Assembly: GCA_024709485.1 (NCBI GenBank)
Contig: JANJWO010000015.1
Location: 1-34,033, forward strand
Reading direction: 5' to 3'
DNA: 34,033 nucleotides
Source of the DNA: Hydrogenophilaceae bacterium
GTDB lineage: Bacteria; Pseudomonadota; Gammaproteobacteria; Burkholderiales; Thiobacillaceae
A program made the translations under genes and the position numbers. Below, one piece after another: positions 8,703 to 16,677 of the stretch. Positions within the stretch are counted from its first letter, which is position 1. Each line of letters starts with the position of its first letter. Under the pieces are notes generated by a model. That model saw nothing but the letters and a program-made list of their open reading frames with translations, made no database searches and was not told the DNA's origin.

Positions 8703-8760
8703 CCCGCCGCCGCAGCCGTGGCATTAAACCACACTGCGGCCTTGCAAACGCGGCGGCGGG
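8703..8760 (-). terminator. Large inverted repeat after cusA, possible weak terminator
   Basis: CCCGCCGCCGC (8703-8713) and GCGGCGGCGGG (8750-8760) are perfect 11-bp complements. They enclose a second small hairpin (GTGG-cattaaa-CCAC, 8718-8732). The structure starts two bases after the cusA stop on the - strand. It lacks a T-tract, so it could slow or protect the 3' end of the cus transcript more than terminate it. Confidence 0.45.
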
Positions 8761-8762
8761 CC

Positions 8763-11700
8763 TCAGGCTTCCTGGTTCCGGGCAAGCCGCCTTTGCTTCA
8801 CCAACGCGTAGATGGCCGGAATCACGGCGAGCGTCAGTATGGTCGAGGAAATCATCCCCCCCACCATCGGCGCGGCAATGCGGCGCATCACCTCGGACCC
8901 CGTGCCGCTGCCCCACATGATGGGCAGCAGGCCCGCCATGATGGCGACCACCGTCATCATTTTCGGACGCACCCGCTCCACGGCGCCCTCCATGACCGCC
9001 TGGTAAAGATCGGCCACGCCCGGCTCGCCGCCTTGCGCGCGGCGCCCGGTTTTGCGCGCCTCCCAGGCATGGTCGAGGTAGATCAGCATCACCACGCCGG
9101 TTTCCGCCGCCACCCCGGCCAGGGCGATGAAACCCACCGCCACGGCGACCGAAAGGTTGTAGTCGAGCAGCCACAGCAGCCAGACGCCCCCGACCAGGGC
9201 GAAGGGCACCGACAGCATGACGATGAGGGTCTCGGTCAGGCGCCTGAAGTTGAGATAGAGCAGCAGGAAGACGATGAGCAGCGTGAGCGGCACGACGAGC
9301 TGCATCTTCGCGGCGGCGCGCTCCATGGCTTCGAACTGGCCGCTCCAGGTGGCGTAGTAGCCCGGCGGGAACGCGACCTTTTCCGCGACCGCCTGCCTGG
9401 CTTCGGCCACATAGCCGCCGATGTCCCGGTCGCGGATGTCCACGAAGATGTAAGCGGAAAGCAGCGCATTCTCGGTGCGGATGCCGGGCGCGCCCTTGGC
9501 CACCGCGATGCTGGCCAACTGGCCAAGCGGGATCATCGCGCCGTCCGGGGTCGGCACCAGCACCTGCTGGGCGATCTGCTGCGGGTCGGCGCGCAGGTCG
9601 CGCGGGTAGCGCACGGTGACGCCGAAACGCTCGCGCCCCTCGACGGTCGTCGTGACCGTCTCGCCGCCCAGCGCCTGGCCGATCACATCCTGCACCTCGC
9701 CGACGCTCAGGCCATGGCGGGCGAGCTGGGCGCGGTCGGGCTCGATGTTGAGGTAGTAGCCGCCGGTGATGCGCTCGGCGAAGGCCGACGTGGTGCCGGG
9801 CACGGCTTTCACCACCGTCTCGATTTCCCGCGCCAGCCGTTCCATCTCGTCGAGATCCTTGCCGAACACCTTGATGCCGATGGGGGTGCGGATGCCGGTC
9901 GACAGCATGTCGATGCGCGCCTTGATGGGCATGGTCCAGGCGTTCGAGATTCCGGGGAACTGCAAGGCCCGATCCATCTCGGCAATGAGCTTGTCGATCG
10001 TCATCCCCGGCCGCCATTCGGCTTCCGGCCTGAGGTTGATGACGGTCTCGAACATCTCGGTCGGCGCCGGGTCGGTGGCCGTGTTGGCGCGCCCCGCCTT
10101 GCCGTAGACCGACGCCACTTCCGGGAAGCTCTTGATGATTTTGTCCTGCGTTTGCAACAGCTCGGCCGCCTTGGTGATCGACATCCCCGGCAGCGAAGTC
10201 GGCATGTAGAACAAGGTGCCTTCGTTCAGCGTGGGCATGAACTCCGCGCCCAGCCGGCTGGCCGGATAGAGCGAAACCGCAAGCGCCGCGACGGCGGCGA
10301 CGATGGTGGTTTTCTTGCGGCGCATGACCCAGGCGATGACGGGGCGGTAAGCCCGGATGAGCACGCGATTCACCGGGTTTTGCGCTTCCGGCACGATGTT
10401 GCCGCGGATGAACAGCAGCATCAGGGCCGGCACCAGCGTCACCGACAACAGCGCCGCGCCGGCCATGGCGAAGGTCTTGGTGTAGGCCAGCGGCGAGAAC
10501 AGGCGCCCCTCCTGCGCCTCCAGCGCGAACACCGGCAGGAAGGAGACGGTGATGATGAGGAGCGAGAAGAACAGCGCCGGGCCGACTTCCTTGCACGCGG
10601 CCAGTATCGCCTCTGCGCGTTCGCCCCGGCCGTGGTTTTGCGGCAGGCGCTCGATGTGCTTGTGCGCGTTCTCGATCATGACGATGGCCGCGTCGACCAT
10701 CGCGCCGATGGCGATGGCGATACCGCCCAGACTCATCAGGTTCGAGCTCATGCCCAGCATCCTCATCGCGATGAAGGCGATGAGGATGCCGAGCGGCAGC
10801 ATCAGGATGGCCACCAGGGCGCTGCGCAGATGGAACAGGAAGACCATGCAGACCAGCGCCACGATGGCGCTTTCCTCGGCCAGGGTGCGCTGCAGCGTGG
10901 CGATGGCGCGATGGATCAGCTCGGAACGGTCGTAGACCGTCTCGATGCGGACCCCCTCCGGTAGGCCGGGCGAGATTTCGCCGATCTTCTCCTTGAGGTT
11001 GTGGATGACCTCCAGCGCGTTCTGGCCGTAGCGCGCCATGGCGATGCCGGAAACCACCTCGCCTTCGCCGTTGAGCTCGGCCAGGCCCCGGCGCTCGTCG
11101 GGCGCCAGCTCGATGCGGGCGAGCTCGCGCAGCAGCACCGGGGTGCCCCGGTCGGACTTCACGACGAGGTCGCCGATGTCGCCAAGCCCGCGCAGATAGC
11201 CCTTGCCGCGCACCATGTACTCGGTCTCGGCCATCTCGACCACGCGCCCGCCGACGTCGCGGTTGGAATCGCGGATGACCTGGGAGACGCGGGACAGGGG
11301 AATGCCGTAGGCGCGCAGCTTCACCGGATCGACGGTGACCTGGTAGGTCTGCACGAAGCCGCCAATGGAGGCGACTTCCGCCACGCCATGGGCCTTGGCC
11401 AGCTGATAGCGCAGATACCAGTCCTGCAGGGTGCGCAGCTCGGCCAGCGTCCTGTCGCGGGCCTGCACGGCGTATTGATAGACCCAGCCCACGCCGCTAG
11501 CATCCGGGCCAAGCTGGGGCGCGACTCCTTGCGGCATGCGCCCGGCGGCGGAATTCAGGTATTCGAGCACGCGCGAACGCGCCCAGTAGATGTCCGTGCC
11601 GTCCTCGAAGATGACGTAGACGAAGGAGGCGCCGAAGAAGGAGAAGCCGCGCACCACTTTGGATTTCGGCACCGACAGCATGGCCGTGGTCAGCGGATAG

Positions 11701-11897
11701 GTGACCTGGTCCTCGACGACCGCGGGCGCCTGGCCGGGGTATTCCGTGTAGACGATGACCTGGACGTCGGACAGGTCGGGCAGCGCGTCGAGCGGCGTGC
11801 GCATGACGGCAAGCACGCCGGCCACGATGACGAACAGGGCGGCAAGCAGCACGAGGAAGCGGTTGCGCCCCGACCATTCGATGATGCTGGCGAGCAT
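8763..11897 (-). CDS. cusA: Cu(I)/Ag(I) efflux RND transporter CusA
   Basis: A 1044-residue inner-membrane proton/cation antiporter of the heavy-metal RND family (HME-RND), the engine of a tripartite CusCBA pump. The proton-relay aspartate is D402 in GAMVDAAIVMIENAHKH. The three methionines that bind Cu(I)/Ag(I) in E. coli CusA (M573, M623, M672) are matched by M565 (FYMPTSLPG), M615 (PTEMFETV) and M664 (RIDMLSTGI) with identical spacing of 50 and 49 residues. This argues for monovalent copper/silver over Zn/Co/Cd (CzcA type). Twelve transmembrane helices and two large periplasmic loops are evident. It is the last gene of the - strand operon, 13 bp after cusB. Confidence 0.96.
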   Translation of the reverse strand: MLASIIEWSGRNRFLVLLAALFVIVAGVLAVMRTPLDALPDLSDVQVIVYTEYPGQAPAVVEDQVTYPLTTAMLSVPKSKVVRGFSFFGASFVYVIFEDGTDIYWARSRVLEYLNSAAGRMPQGVAPQLGPDASGVGWVYQYAVQARDRTLAELRTLQDWYLRYQLAKAHGVAEVASIGGFVQTYQVTVDPVKLRAYGIPLSRVSQVIRDSNRDVGGRVVEMAETEYMVRGKGYLRGLGDIGDLVVKSDRGTPVLLRELARIELAPDERRGLAELNGEGEVVSGIAMARYGQNALEVIHNLKEKIGEISPGLPEGVRIETVYDRSELIHRAIATLQRTLAEESAIVALVCMVFLFHLRSALVAILMLPLGILIAFIAMRMLGMSSNLMSLGGIAIAIGAMVDAAIVMIENAHKHIERLPQNHGRGERAEAILAACKEVGPALFFSLLIITVSFLPVFALEAQEGRLFSPLAYTKTFAMAGAALLSVTLVPALMLLFIRGNIVPEAQNPVNRVLIRAYRPVIAWVMRRKKTTIVAAVAALAVSLYPASRLGAEFMPTLNEGTLFYMPTSLPGMSITKAAELLQTQDKIIKSFPEVASVYGKAGRANTATDPAPTEMFETVINLRPEAEWRPGMTIDKLIAEMDRALQFPGISNAWTMPIKARIDMLSTGIRTPIGIKVFGKDLDEMERLAREIETVVKAVPGTTSAFAERITGGYYLNIEPDRAQLARHGLSVGEVQDVIGQALGGETVTTTVEGRERFGVTVRYPRDLRADPQQIAQQVLVPTPDGAMIPLGQLASIAVAKGAPGIRTENALLSAYIFVDIRDRDIGGYVAEARQAVAEKVAFPPGYYATWSGQFEAMERAAAKMQLVVPLTLLIVFLLLYLNFRRLTETLIVMLSVPFALVGGVWLLWLLDYNLSVAVAVGFIALAGVAAETGVVMLIYLDHAWEARKTGRRAQGGEPGVADLYQAVMEGAVERVRPKMMTVVAIMAGLLPIMWGSGTGSEVMRRIAAPMVGGMISSTILTLAVIPAIYALVKQRRLARNQEA

Positions 11898-11910
11898 TGC
11901 CGGATGCGCC

Positions 11911-13494
11911 TCAGTGGCCGGCGTGCGGGCCGGCCTTGCCCGCCGCCGCGCCGGCCGGGGTCACCGCGGTGATGACCCATTCGCCCTCGCCGCGCTCGAC
12001 GAACTCGAAGTCGACTGCGGCCCCCGGCTTCAGCTGCTTCAGGATGGCCGCGTTCGCGGGCTTGAACTCCATGCTCATTTGCGGCCAATTCAGGCTGGGC
12101 ACCGGTCCGTGCGCGATGCTGACCGTGCCCGCCGCGGCATCGACCTCCTCGACCTTGCCTTGCGCATGGTGGCCGATGCGCGCGGCGGCCGGCTGCGCCG
12201 CCGGCGAGGCCGCCGCGCCGGCGGCGTGGGCAAACCCGCCGATGGCCGCTTGCAGATTGCTTTCCGCGTCGATCAGGAAATTGGCGGCGACGACGACCCG
12301 CTCGCCTTCGCGCACCCCCGCCAGCACTTCGACGCGCTCGTCGCCACGCGCGCCGAGCCTGAGCGTGCGCGGCTCGAATCGCCCGTCCTTGACCTCGACC
12401 AGCGCGATCTGGTGCGTGCCGCTGTCGATGACCGCCGAATTCGGCACGCTGAGCACCGCGCCCGTGGCGGCCGCCGGCAGCTCGATTTGGGCGTACATGC
12501 CCGGCTTCAGCAGCCTGCCCGGATTCGCCAGCTCGATGCGCACCGGAACGGTCCGGGTTGCCGCATTCAGGGTCGGATAGACATAGCTGATGCTTCCTTC
12601 GAAACGCTGGTCGGGATAGGCATTGATTTTGATCCTGGCCCGGGCGCCCGGCCTCACCTGGCCGATGTCCTGCTCGAAGACGTCGGCGATCACCCAGACC
12701 GAGGCCAGATCGGCGATCTGGTACAGCGTCTCGCCCGCCATGAAACGCATGCCCTGCACCGCCGTCTTTCCGGTGACGATGCCGTTGACGGGCGAACGCA
12801 AGCTCAGCGTGCGCCTGGCCTGCCCCGTGCGCGCCAGCGCCTGGATCTGTGCCTCGGGGATGTCCCAGTTGCGCAGGCGGGCCAGGCTGGCCTCCGCCAA
12901 CTGGCGCATCCCTTCCTGGCCGCTCCCTTCCGCGTCCTTCAGGCTTTCGATGCCCTGGACGGCGATTGCGTACTCGCGCTGCGCGGAAACCAGTTCCGGG
13001 CTGTAGACCTCGAACAGCGGCTGTCCCTTGCCCACCGCCTGGCCGGTGGCATTGACGTGAAGGCGCTCGATATAGCCTTCGAATTTCGGCGCGATGGCAT
13101 AGGTGCGGCGCTCATCGGCTTCGACGCGCCCGGCCGCGCGGATGATCCTGCCCAGATCGTGCAGGCTGGCCGCTTCGGTGCGCACTCCGAGTTTTTGAAT
13201 CTTCTCGGGGCTGATGCTGACTTGGTTGGCCGCCGCCGGCTCCTGGTCCTGGTCGTCGGCGTACACCGGGATGTAGTCCATGCCCATGGGATCTTTCTTG
13301 GGCGTCGGCGAGGTGTCGGGAAGCCCCATCGGATTCCGGTAGTAGAGAATCCGCCGCGCCTGCTGGGCGGGCTTGGCGGCGCCGGCGGCCGAACTCGCGG
13401 CTGCGGGGGGCGGGGCGCTTTCCCGCCCCGCCCAGTAGCCTCCGCCCGCGGCCAGCGCGGCCGCCAGCGCGGCTGCGATCACGCCCTTGTTCAT
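11911..13494 (-). CDS. cusB: Cu/Ag efflux adaptor CusB with C-terminal CusF domain
   Basis: A 527-residue periplasmic membrane-fusion protein joining CusA to the outer-membrane channel. After an N-terminal signal/anchor helix comes a heavy-metal-binding segment (YYRNPMGLPDTSPTPKKDPMGM) typical of CusB. The barrel-sandwich, alpha-hairpin and beta-barrel domains of the family follow. From about residue 446 a CusF-like domain is fused: H462, W470, M473 and M475 (HGPVPSLNWPQMSM) match the Cu(I)/Ag(I) ligands H36, W44, M47 and M49 of E. coli CusF. An Ala/Pro-rich linker joins them, and the tail ends in GPHAGH. The start overlaps the cusC stop (ATGA). The fusion makes a free CusF less necessary, yet a second CusF-like gene is present upstream. 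Confidence 0.94.
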   Translation of the reverse strand: MNKGVIAAALAAALAAGGGYWAGRESAPPPAAASSAAGAAKPAQQARRILYYRNPMGLPDTSPTPKKDPMGMDYIPVYADDQDQEPAAANQVSISPEKIQKLGVRTEAASLHDLGRIIRAAGRVEADERRTYAIAPKFEGYIERLHVNATGQAVGKGQPLFEVYSPELVSAQREYAIAVQGIESLKDAEGSGQEGMRQLAEASLARLRNWDIPEAQIQALARTGQARRTLSLRSPVNGIVTGKTAVQGMRFMAGETLYQIADLASVWVIADVFEQDIGQVRPGARARIKINAYPDQRFEGSISYVYPTLNAATRTVPVRIELANPGRLLKPGMYAQIELPAAATGAVLSVPNSAVIDSGTHQIALVEVKDGRFEPRTLRLGARGDERVEVLAGVREGERVVVAANFLIDAESNLQAAIGGFAHAAGAAASPAAQPAAARIGHHAQGKVEEVDAAAGTVSIAHGPVPSLNWPQMSMEFKPANAAILKQLKPGAAVDFEFVERGEGEWVITAVTPAGAAAGKAGPHAGH

Positions 13495-14765
13495 AAATCC
13501 TCTCCGAGAATGCGTTCGATTTCGGCCAGGCGCACCTGGGCCTCGGCGCGCGACTTGATCTGGTTGAGCCGCGCCAGGCGAATCTGGCGCTGGGCGTCCA
13601 GCAGGGCCGCAAAGTCCACTTTTCCGGTTTCATAGCCGGCCAGCGCCGCCTTGAAGCCCAGTTCCGCCTGCGGCAGCAGGCTGCCGGCCGCGAGCTTTTC
13701 GCTGCGCCGCGCGGCTTCCAGTTCGGACAGGTTCGTCAACAGTTCGGCCAGGAGCTGGTTGGCGGCCGCATCGCGCCGGGCGCGGCTCGCCGACACCATC
13801 GCCTCGGCCTCGCGCTCCTGGGCGCGACGGCTGGCTTGCTGCAGGGGAATGTTGATTTCGAGCATGAGGTCCCACTGCCGCACTTCGTTCCGCATCTGAT
13901 TGGGCGCGACGCCGGCGGTGAAATCGGGATAGCGGTTCTTGTAGGCCAGTTCGCGGCCCTTCTCGGCCGCCTGGATGCGCCGCTCTTCGGCGGAGAGCAG
14001 CGGATTGCGGGTGCGCGCGCGCTCCTCCAGGGCGGCGTAGTCAAGCCTGGCGGGGTCGGGCAGGGGGCGCAGGGATGCGGGCATCGCCAGCGGCGCGTCC
14101 GCCGGGCGCCCCAAGAGGGCGTTCATGCGGACCATCAGATGGTGGTGCTCGGTTTCGATGCCGATGAGTTCATTGCGCATGGCGGTCTGCTCGAGCTGCG
14201 CCCGAATGACGTCCTGCTGCGCGGCCAGGCCGCCCGCGTAGCGGACCTGGGCGATCTGTTCCAGGCGCAGCATGAGCGCGAGGATTTCCCGGCTCAGCTT
14301 CTCGTTTTCGGCCACGTAATAAAGCTGCGCGTAGGTCGTCTTGATTTTGGCCGCCACCTCGTTCCAGGTCCCGTAGGCGCGTCCCCTGGCGCTTTCCGCC
14401 TCGAGCTCGGCGATTTCGCGCTTGAGCGAGCGCTTGCCGAACCAGGGCAGCTCCTGCATCAGGGTGTAGCGCGTGCTGCCGACACGGCCGGGCAGCAGGC
14501 TGGCGTCTTGCGCACCGCTCCGGGTGATGTCCATCAGCTCCGTGCGCAGCCTGGGGTCGGGCAGCGCGCCCGCGGGCGCGATGCGTTCGGCCGCCGCCGC
14601 CGCCTCGTGGCGCATGCCGGCGAAATCCGGGTTGTTTTCGCGGGCGAAGGCAAGCAGGCTTGCGACATCGCCGCCCGGCGGGGTCTGCGCCTGGGCGCCC
14701 AGGCACCAGACCGCCGCCAGCGCGGCGCACAGGAGTCGGCGCGAGGTGTTTTTCAGTCCCATCAT
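13491..14765 (-). CDS. cusC: Outer-membrane efflux channel CusC (TolC family)
   Basis: A 424-residue outer-membrane factor forming the exit duct of the Cus pump. A cleavable signal peptide (cut near LGAQAQ) precedes two repeated OEP domains with long helices, for example the segment starting EVAAKIKTTYAQLYYVAENEKLSREIL and the matching repeat near the C-terminus. There is no lipobox cysteine at the cleavage site, so it is more like CzcC/TolC-type channels than lipidated E. coli CusC. Two adjacent ATG codons (14765 and 14762) are possible starts. It overlaps cusB by 4 bp and follows the small cusF-like gene by 38 bp. Confidence 0.92.
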   Translation of the reverse strand: MMGLKNTSRRLLCAALAAVWCLGAQAQTPPGGDVASLLAFARENNPDFAGMRHEAAAAAERIAPAGALPDPRLRTELMDITRSGAQDASLLPGRVGSTRYTLMQELPWFGKRSLKREIAELEAESARGRAYGTWNEVAAKIKTTYAQLYYVAENEKLSREILALMLRLEQIAQVRYAGGLAAQQDVIRAQLEQTAMRNELIGIETEHHHLMVRMNALLGRPADAPLAMPASLRPLPDPARLDYAALEERARTRNPLLSAEERRIQAAEKGRELAYKNRYPDFTAGVAPNQMRNEVRQWDLMLEINIPLQQASRRAQEREAEAMVSASRARRDAAANQLLAELLTNLSELEAARRSEKLAAGSLLPQAELGFKAALAGYETGKVDFAALLDAQRQIRLARLNQIKSRAEAQVRLAEIERILGEDL

Positions 14766-14803
14766 CCGTCCGCGTGAAGGTTTGCGGCGACCGGCGCGCG
14801 CGC

Positions 14804-15145
14804 CTACTTCAGCATTTCCAGGCGCACGACGGTGAAGACGCCGTTGCGCTCGTCGAAAGCGAAGCGGATTTTTTGCCCGCTCTTCAGCTGGTCGAGCCAG
14901 GCAGGGTCCTTGACCTTGTACGCCATGGTCATGGCCGGCATGCCATTGGGCAGGGCGCCATGGGCGATGCTCAGCTTGCCGCCCGCCTTGTCGATTTTCT
15001 TCACCAGCCCGTCCACCAGGGTGGATTGCGCGGCGCCGGCGTGCATGGCGCCGTGGCCGCCGGGCAGGCCGTGGTTTTCTGCGGCCGGGGCCAGGGCGGG
15101 CGCCAGGGCGGCGAGGACGGCGAGGGTGGCGATCGGTTTCTTCAT
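14804..15145 (-). CDS. cusF: CusF-like periplasmic copper-binding protein
   Basis: A 113-residue secreted protein. The signal peptide (MKKPIATLAVLAALAPALAPAAE) is followed by a His/Met-bearing linker (HGLPGGHGAMH) and a CusF-type OB-fold domain. The metal loop reads HGALPNGMPAMTM: H62, M72 and M74 correspond to the CusF His-Met-Met ligands. The tryptophan that caps the copper site in E. coli CusF is absent, with M69 near its place and the loop one residue shorter. The start at 15145 is supported by GGAGAAG upstream on the complement. Its probable role is to pass Cu(I)/Ag(I) to CusB/CusA. It lies between the cytochrome and cusC genes. Confidence 0.88.
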   Translation of the reverse strand: MKKPIATLAVLAALAPALAPAAENHGLPGGHGAMHAGAAQSTLVDGLVKKIDKAGGKLSIAHGALPNGMPAMTMAYKVKDPAWLDQLKSGQKIRFAFDERNGVFTVVRLEMLK

Positions 15146-15241
15146 GATGCTTCTCCAGGTGATGAGGGTTGCAGTTCGGCGAGCGGCGGCCGCGCCCAAC
15201 GGTCAGCGGCCCCTAGGATCGCCTTTCGGCCGGGCCGCCGT

Positions 15242-15853
15242 TCAGTGACTGTGCGCATGGCCGCTGTGGGCGTGCCCGCCGTGATCGTCAGGCCGGGCCG
15301 GCTGCGCCATGCCCGCGTGCGAGTGTCCTGGGCTGGCGGCAACGCGGGCCTGATACTCGGCCGCCGTAAGCTGCGGCAGGATCTTGAGGAAGGCCGTCAG
15401 GTCCCAGATGGCGGCGTCGTCCATGCCGCCTTGCGCCCACGCCGGCATGCCCGAGCCCTTGATGCCATGCTTGATGATCCAGAAGCGGCGGCTGTCGCCG
15501 CCTGTTTCCGCCGCCTTCGCCTCGGCCTGTGCAAGCCTGCTCGGGATGGGATAGAGTCCTTTCCGTATCTCGCTGTCTTCGACTCCCGGCGCAAGGTGGC
15601 AAGCCGCGCACATGGCCTCGTAATTGCCGGCGCCGCGGCGAATGCGCTCGGCGGAAGCCAAATCGGCGGGCGGAACGATGTCCCTGGCCCGCTTCGCGAT
15701 CGACTGTTCGCGCGCCCAGGCGACGAGCTGCGTGATGCCGGCCGCGTGCGGCGCATCCGCGGCAAAATCGAGGCTGCCGCTCTGGATCAGTGCGAATCCG
15801 GCCGCCGCGCCCACGCCGATGGCCGAGACGGCGCCGAATAAAAATTGCTTCAT
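15242..15853 (-). CDS. Membrane-anchored c-type cytochrome with His-rich tail, first gene of cus operon
   Basis: A 203-residue protein with an uncleaved-looking N-terminal helix (residues 3-23) and one class I cytochrome c domain. The haem site is C82-A-A-C85-H86, and the distal ligand is probably M136 in KGSGMPAWA. The last 27 residues carry eight histidines (GHSHAGM ... HGGHAHSGHAHSH), which suggests metal binding. A good Shine-Dalgarno (AAGGAGAAAG on the complement) precedes the ATG. Related cytochromes are found in some betaproteobacterial metal-resistance operons, but a function is not established. Redox control of Cu(I)/Cu(II) in the periplasm or metal buffering is possible inference. 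Confidence 0.85.
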   Translation of the reverse strand: MKQFLFGAVSAIGVGAAAGFALIQSGSLDFAADAPHAAGITQLVAWAREQSIAKRARDIVPPADLASAERIRRGAGNYEAMCAACHLAPGVEDSEIRKGLYPIPSRLAQAEAKAAETGGDSRRFWIIKHGIKGSGMPAWAQGGMDDAAIWDLTAFLKILPQLTAAEYQARVAASPGHSHAGMAQPARPDDHGGHAHSGHAHSH

Positions 15854-15916
15854 GCGCTTTCTCCTTGACTCGCGCCATTTTGGAGAAGGCGGCCTAACCA
15901 GAAGCTGACCGATAAA

Positions 15917-15932
15917 TTACATTTTCGTAATC
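15917..15932. promoter_or_regulatory. Palindromic CusR/CopR-type box in the divergent control region
   Basis: The 16-bp sequence ATTACATTTTCGTAAT has 5-bp inverted arms separated by six bases. It is the most AT-rich spot between the cytochrome c start (15853) and cusR (16000). OmpR-family copper regulators of the CusR/CopR group bind short palindromes of the TTAC-N6-GTAA kind at such sites. It is placed to control both the efflux operon and cusRS. Binding is inferred only from position and symmetry. Confidence 0.6.
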
Positions 15933-15956
15933 CGGGCGGCGGCTCCGCCGCCCGGG
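15933..15956. other. Perfect GC-rich inverted repeat next to the CusR box
   Basis: CCGGGCGGCGG (15933-15943) and CCGCCGCCCGG (15946-15956) are perfect 11-bp complements separated by two bases; they would fold as a 10-bp stem with a 4-nt loop. The repeat begins at the base after the putative CusR box and ends 43 bp before the cusR ATG. No T-tract follows. It could be a leader hairpin of cusRS, an insulating structure or a stray repeat unit. Confidence 0.55.
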
Positions 15957-15999
15957 CGCAAAATTGAGCGGCGCAGCCAGCGTCACCGGGAGCAGATCG

Positions 16000-16677
16000 A
16001 TGCGGATATTGGTCGTCGAAGACGAGCCGAAAACAGGCGATTATCTTAAGCAGGGCTTGTCCGAGGCCGGCTTCGTGGTCGACCTCGCCCGCGATGGCCT
16101 CGACGGCCTGCATCTTGCGCTGACCGAGGCCTATGATCTGGCCGTGCTGGATGTCATGCTGCCGGGTATCGAGGGCTGGCAGGTGCTGCAGCGCATCCGT
16201 CAAGCCGGCAAGGAAATGCCGGTGCTGTTTCTGACGGCGCGCGATGCCGTGGAGGACCGTGTGAAAGGCCTGGAGCTGGGCGCCGACGACTATCTCGTCA
16301 AGCCGTTCGCCTTTTCCGAATTGCTGGCGCGCGTCCGCACCCTGCTGCGGCGCGGGGCGAAGGCGAAGGAGGCGGACATCCTGCGCGCGGCCGACCTGGA
16401 GCTCGACCTGATGCGCCGGCGCGTCACCCGCGGCGGCAGGAAAATCGACCTCACCTCCAAGGAGTTCTCGCTGCTCGAACTGCTGTTGCGGCGCCAGGGG
16501 GAAGTCCTGCCGCGTTCGCTGATCGCCTCCCAGGTCTGGGACATGAATTTCGACAGCGACACCAACGTGATCGAGGTGGCGATACGCCGCCTGCGCGCCA
16601 AGGTCGATGACAGCTTCGAAGTGAAGCTGATCCATACCGTGCGCGGCATGGGCTACGTGCTGGAAGCCGCCGGATGA
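16000..16677 (+). CDS. cusR: Copper-responsive response regulator CusR (OmpR/PhoB family)
   Basis: A 225-residue two-component regulator. The receiver domain has the acidic pocket at E7-D8 and the phospho-acceptor D51 (VLDVMLPG), with K at the LVKPF motif. The C-terminal winged-helix DNA-binding domain ends with the usual [17 protein letters not shown] and [11 protein letters not shown]. The ATG at 16000 is chosen because GGGAG at 15988-15992 precedes it and the receiver begins there; an upstream extension has no support. It is divergent from the cytochrome-cusFCBA operon and overlaps cusS by ATGA, so CusR should activate the pump genes when the sensor detects copper or silver. Confidence 0.93.
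   Translation: MRILVVEDEPKTGDYLKQGLSEAGFVVDLARDGLDGLHLALTEAYDLAVLDVMLPGIEGWQVLQRIRQAGKEMPVLFLTARDAVEDRVKGLELGADDYLVKPFAFSELLARVRTLLRRGAKAKEADILRAADLELDLMRRRVTRGGRKIDLTSKEFSLLELLLRRQGEVLPRSLIASQVWDMNFDSDTNVIEVAIRRLRAKVDDSFEVKLIHTVRGMGYVLEAAG

Noticed and set aside
8646-10964. 772-codon + strand frame opposite cusA
   Set aside because: CusA has diagnostic residues along its full length; the opposite frame has no recognisable domain.
8763-11897. CzcA-type (Zn/Co/Cd) assignment for the RND pump
   Set aside because: The three-methionine set at CusA spacing, the CusF domains and CusRS favour Cu(I)/Ag(I).
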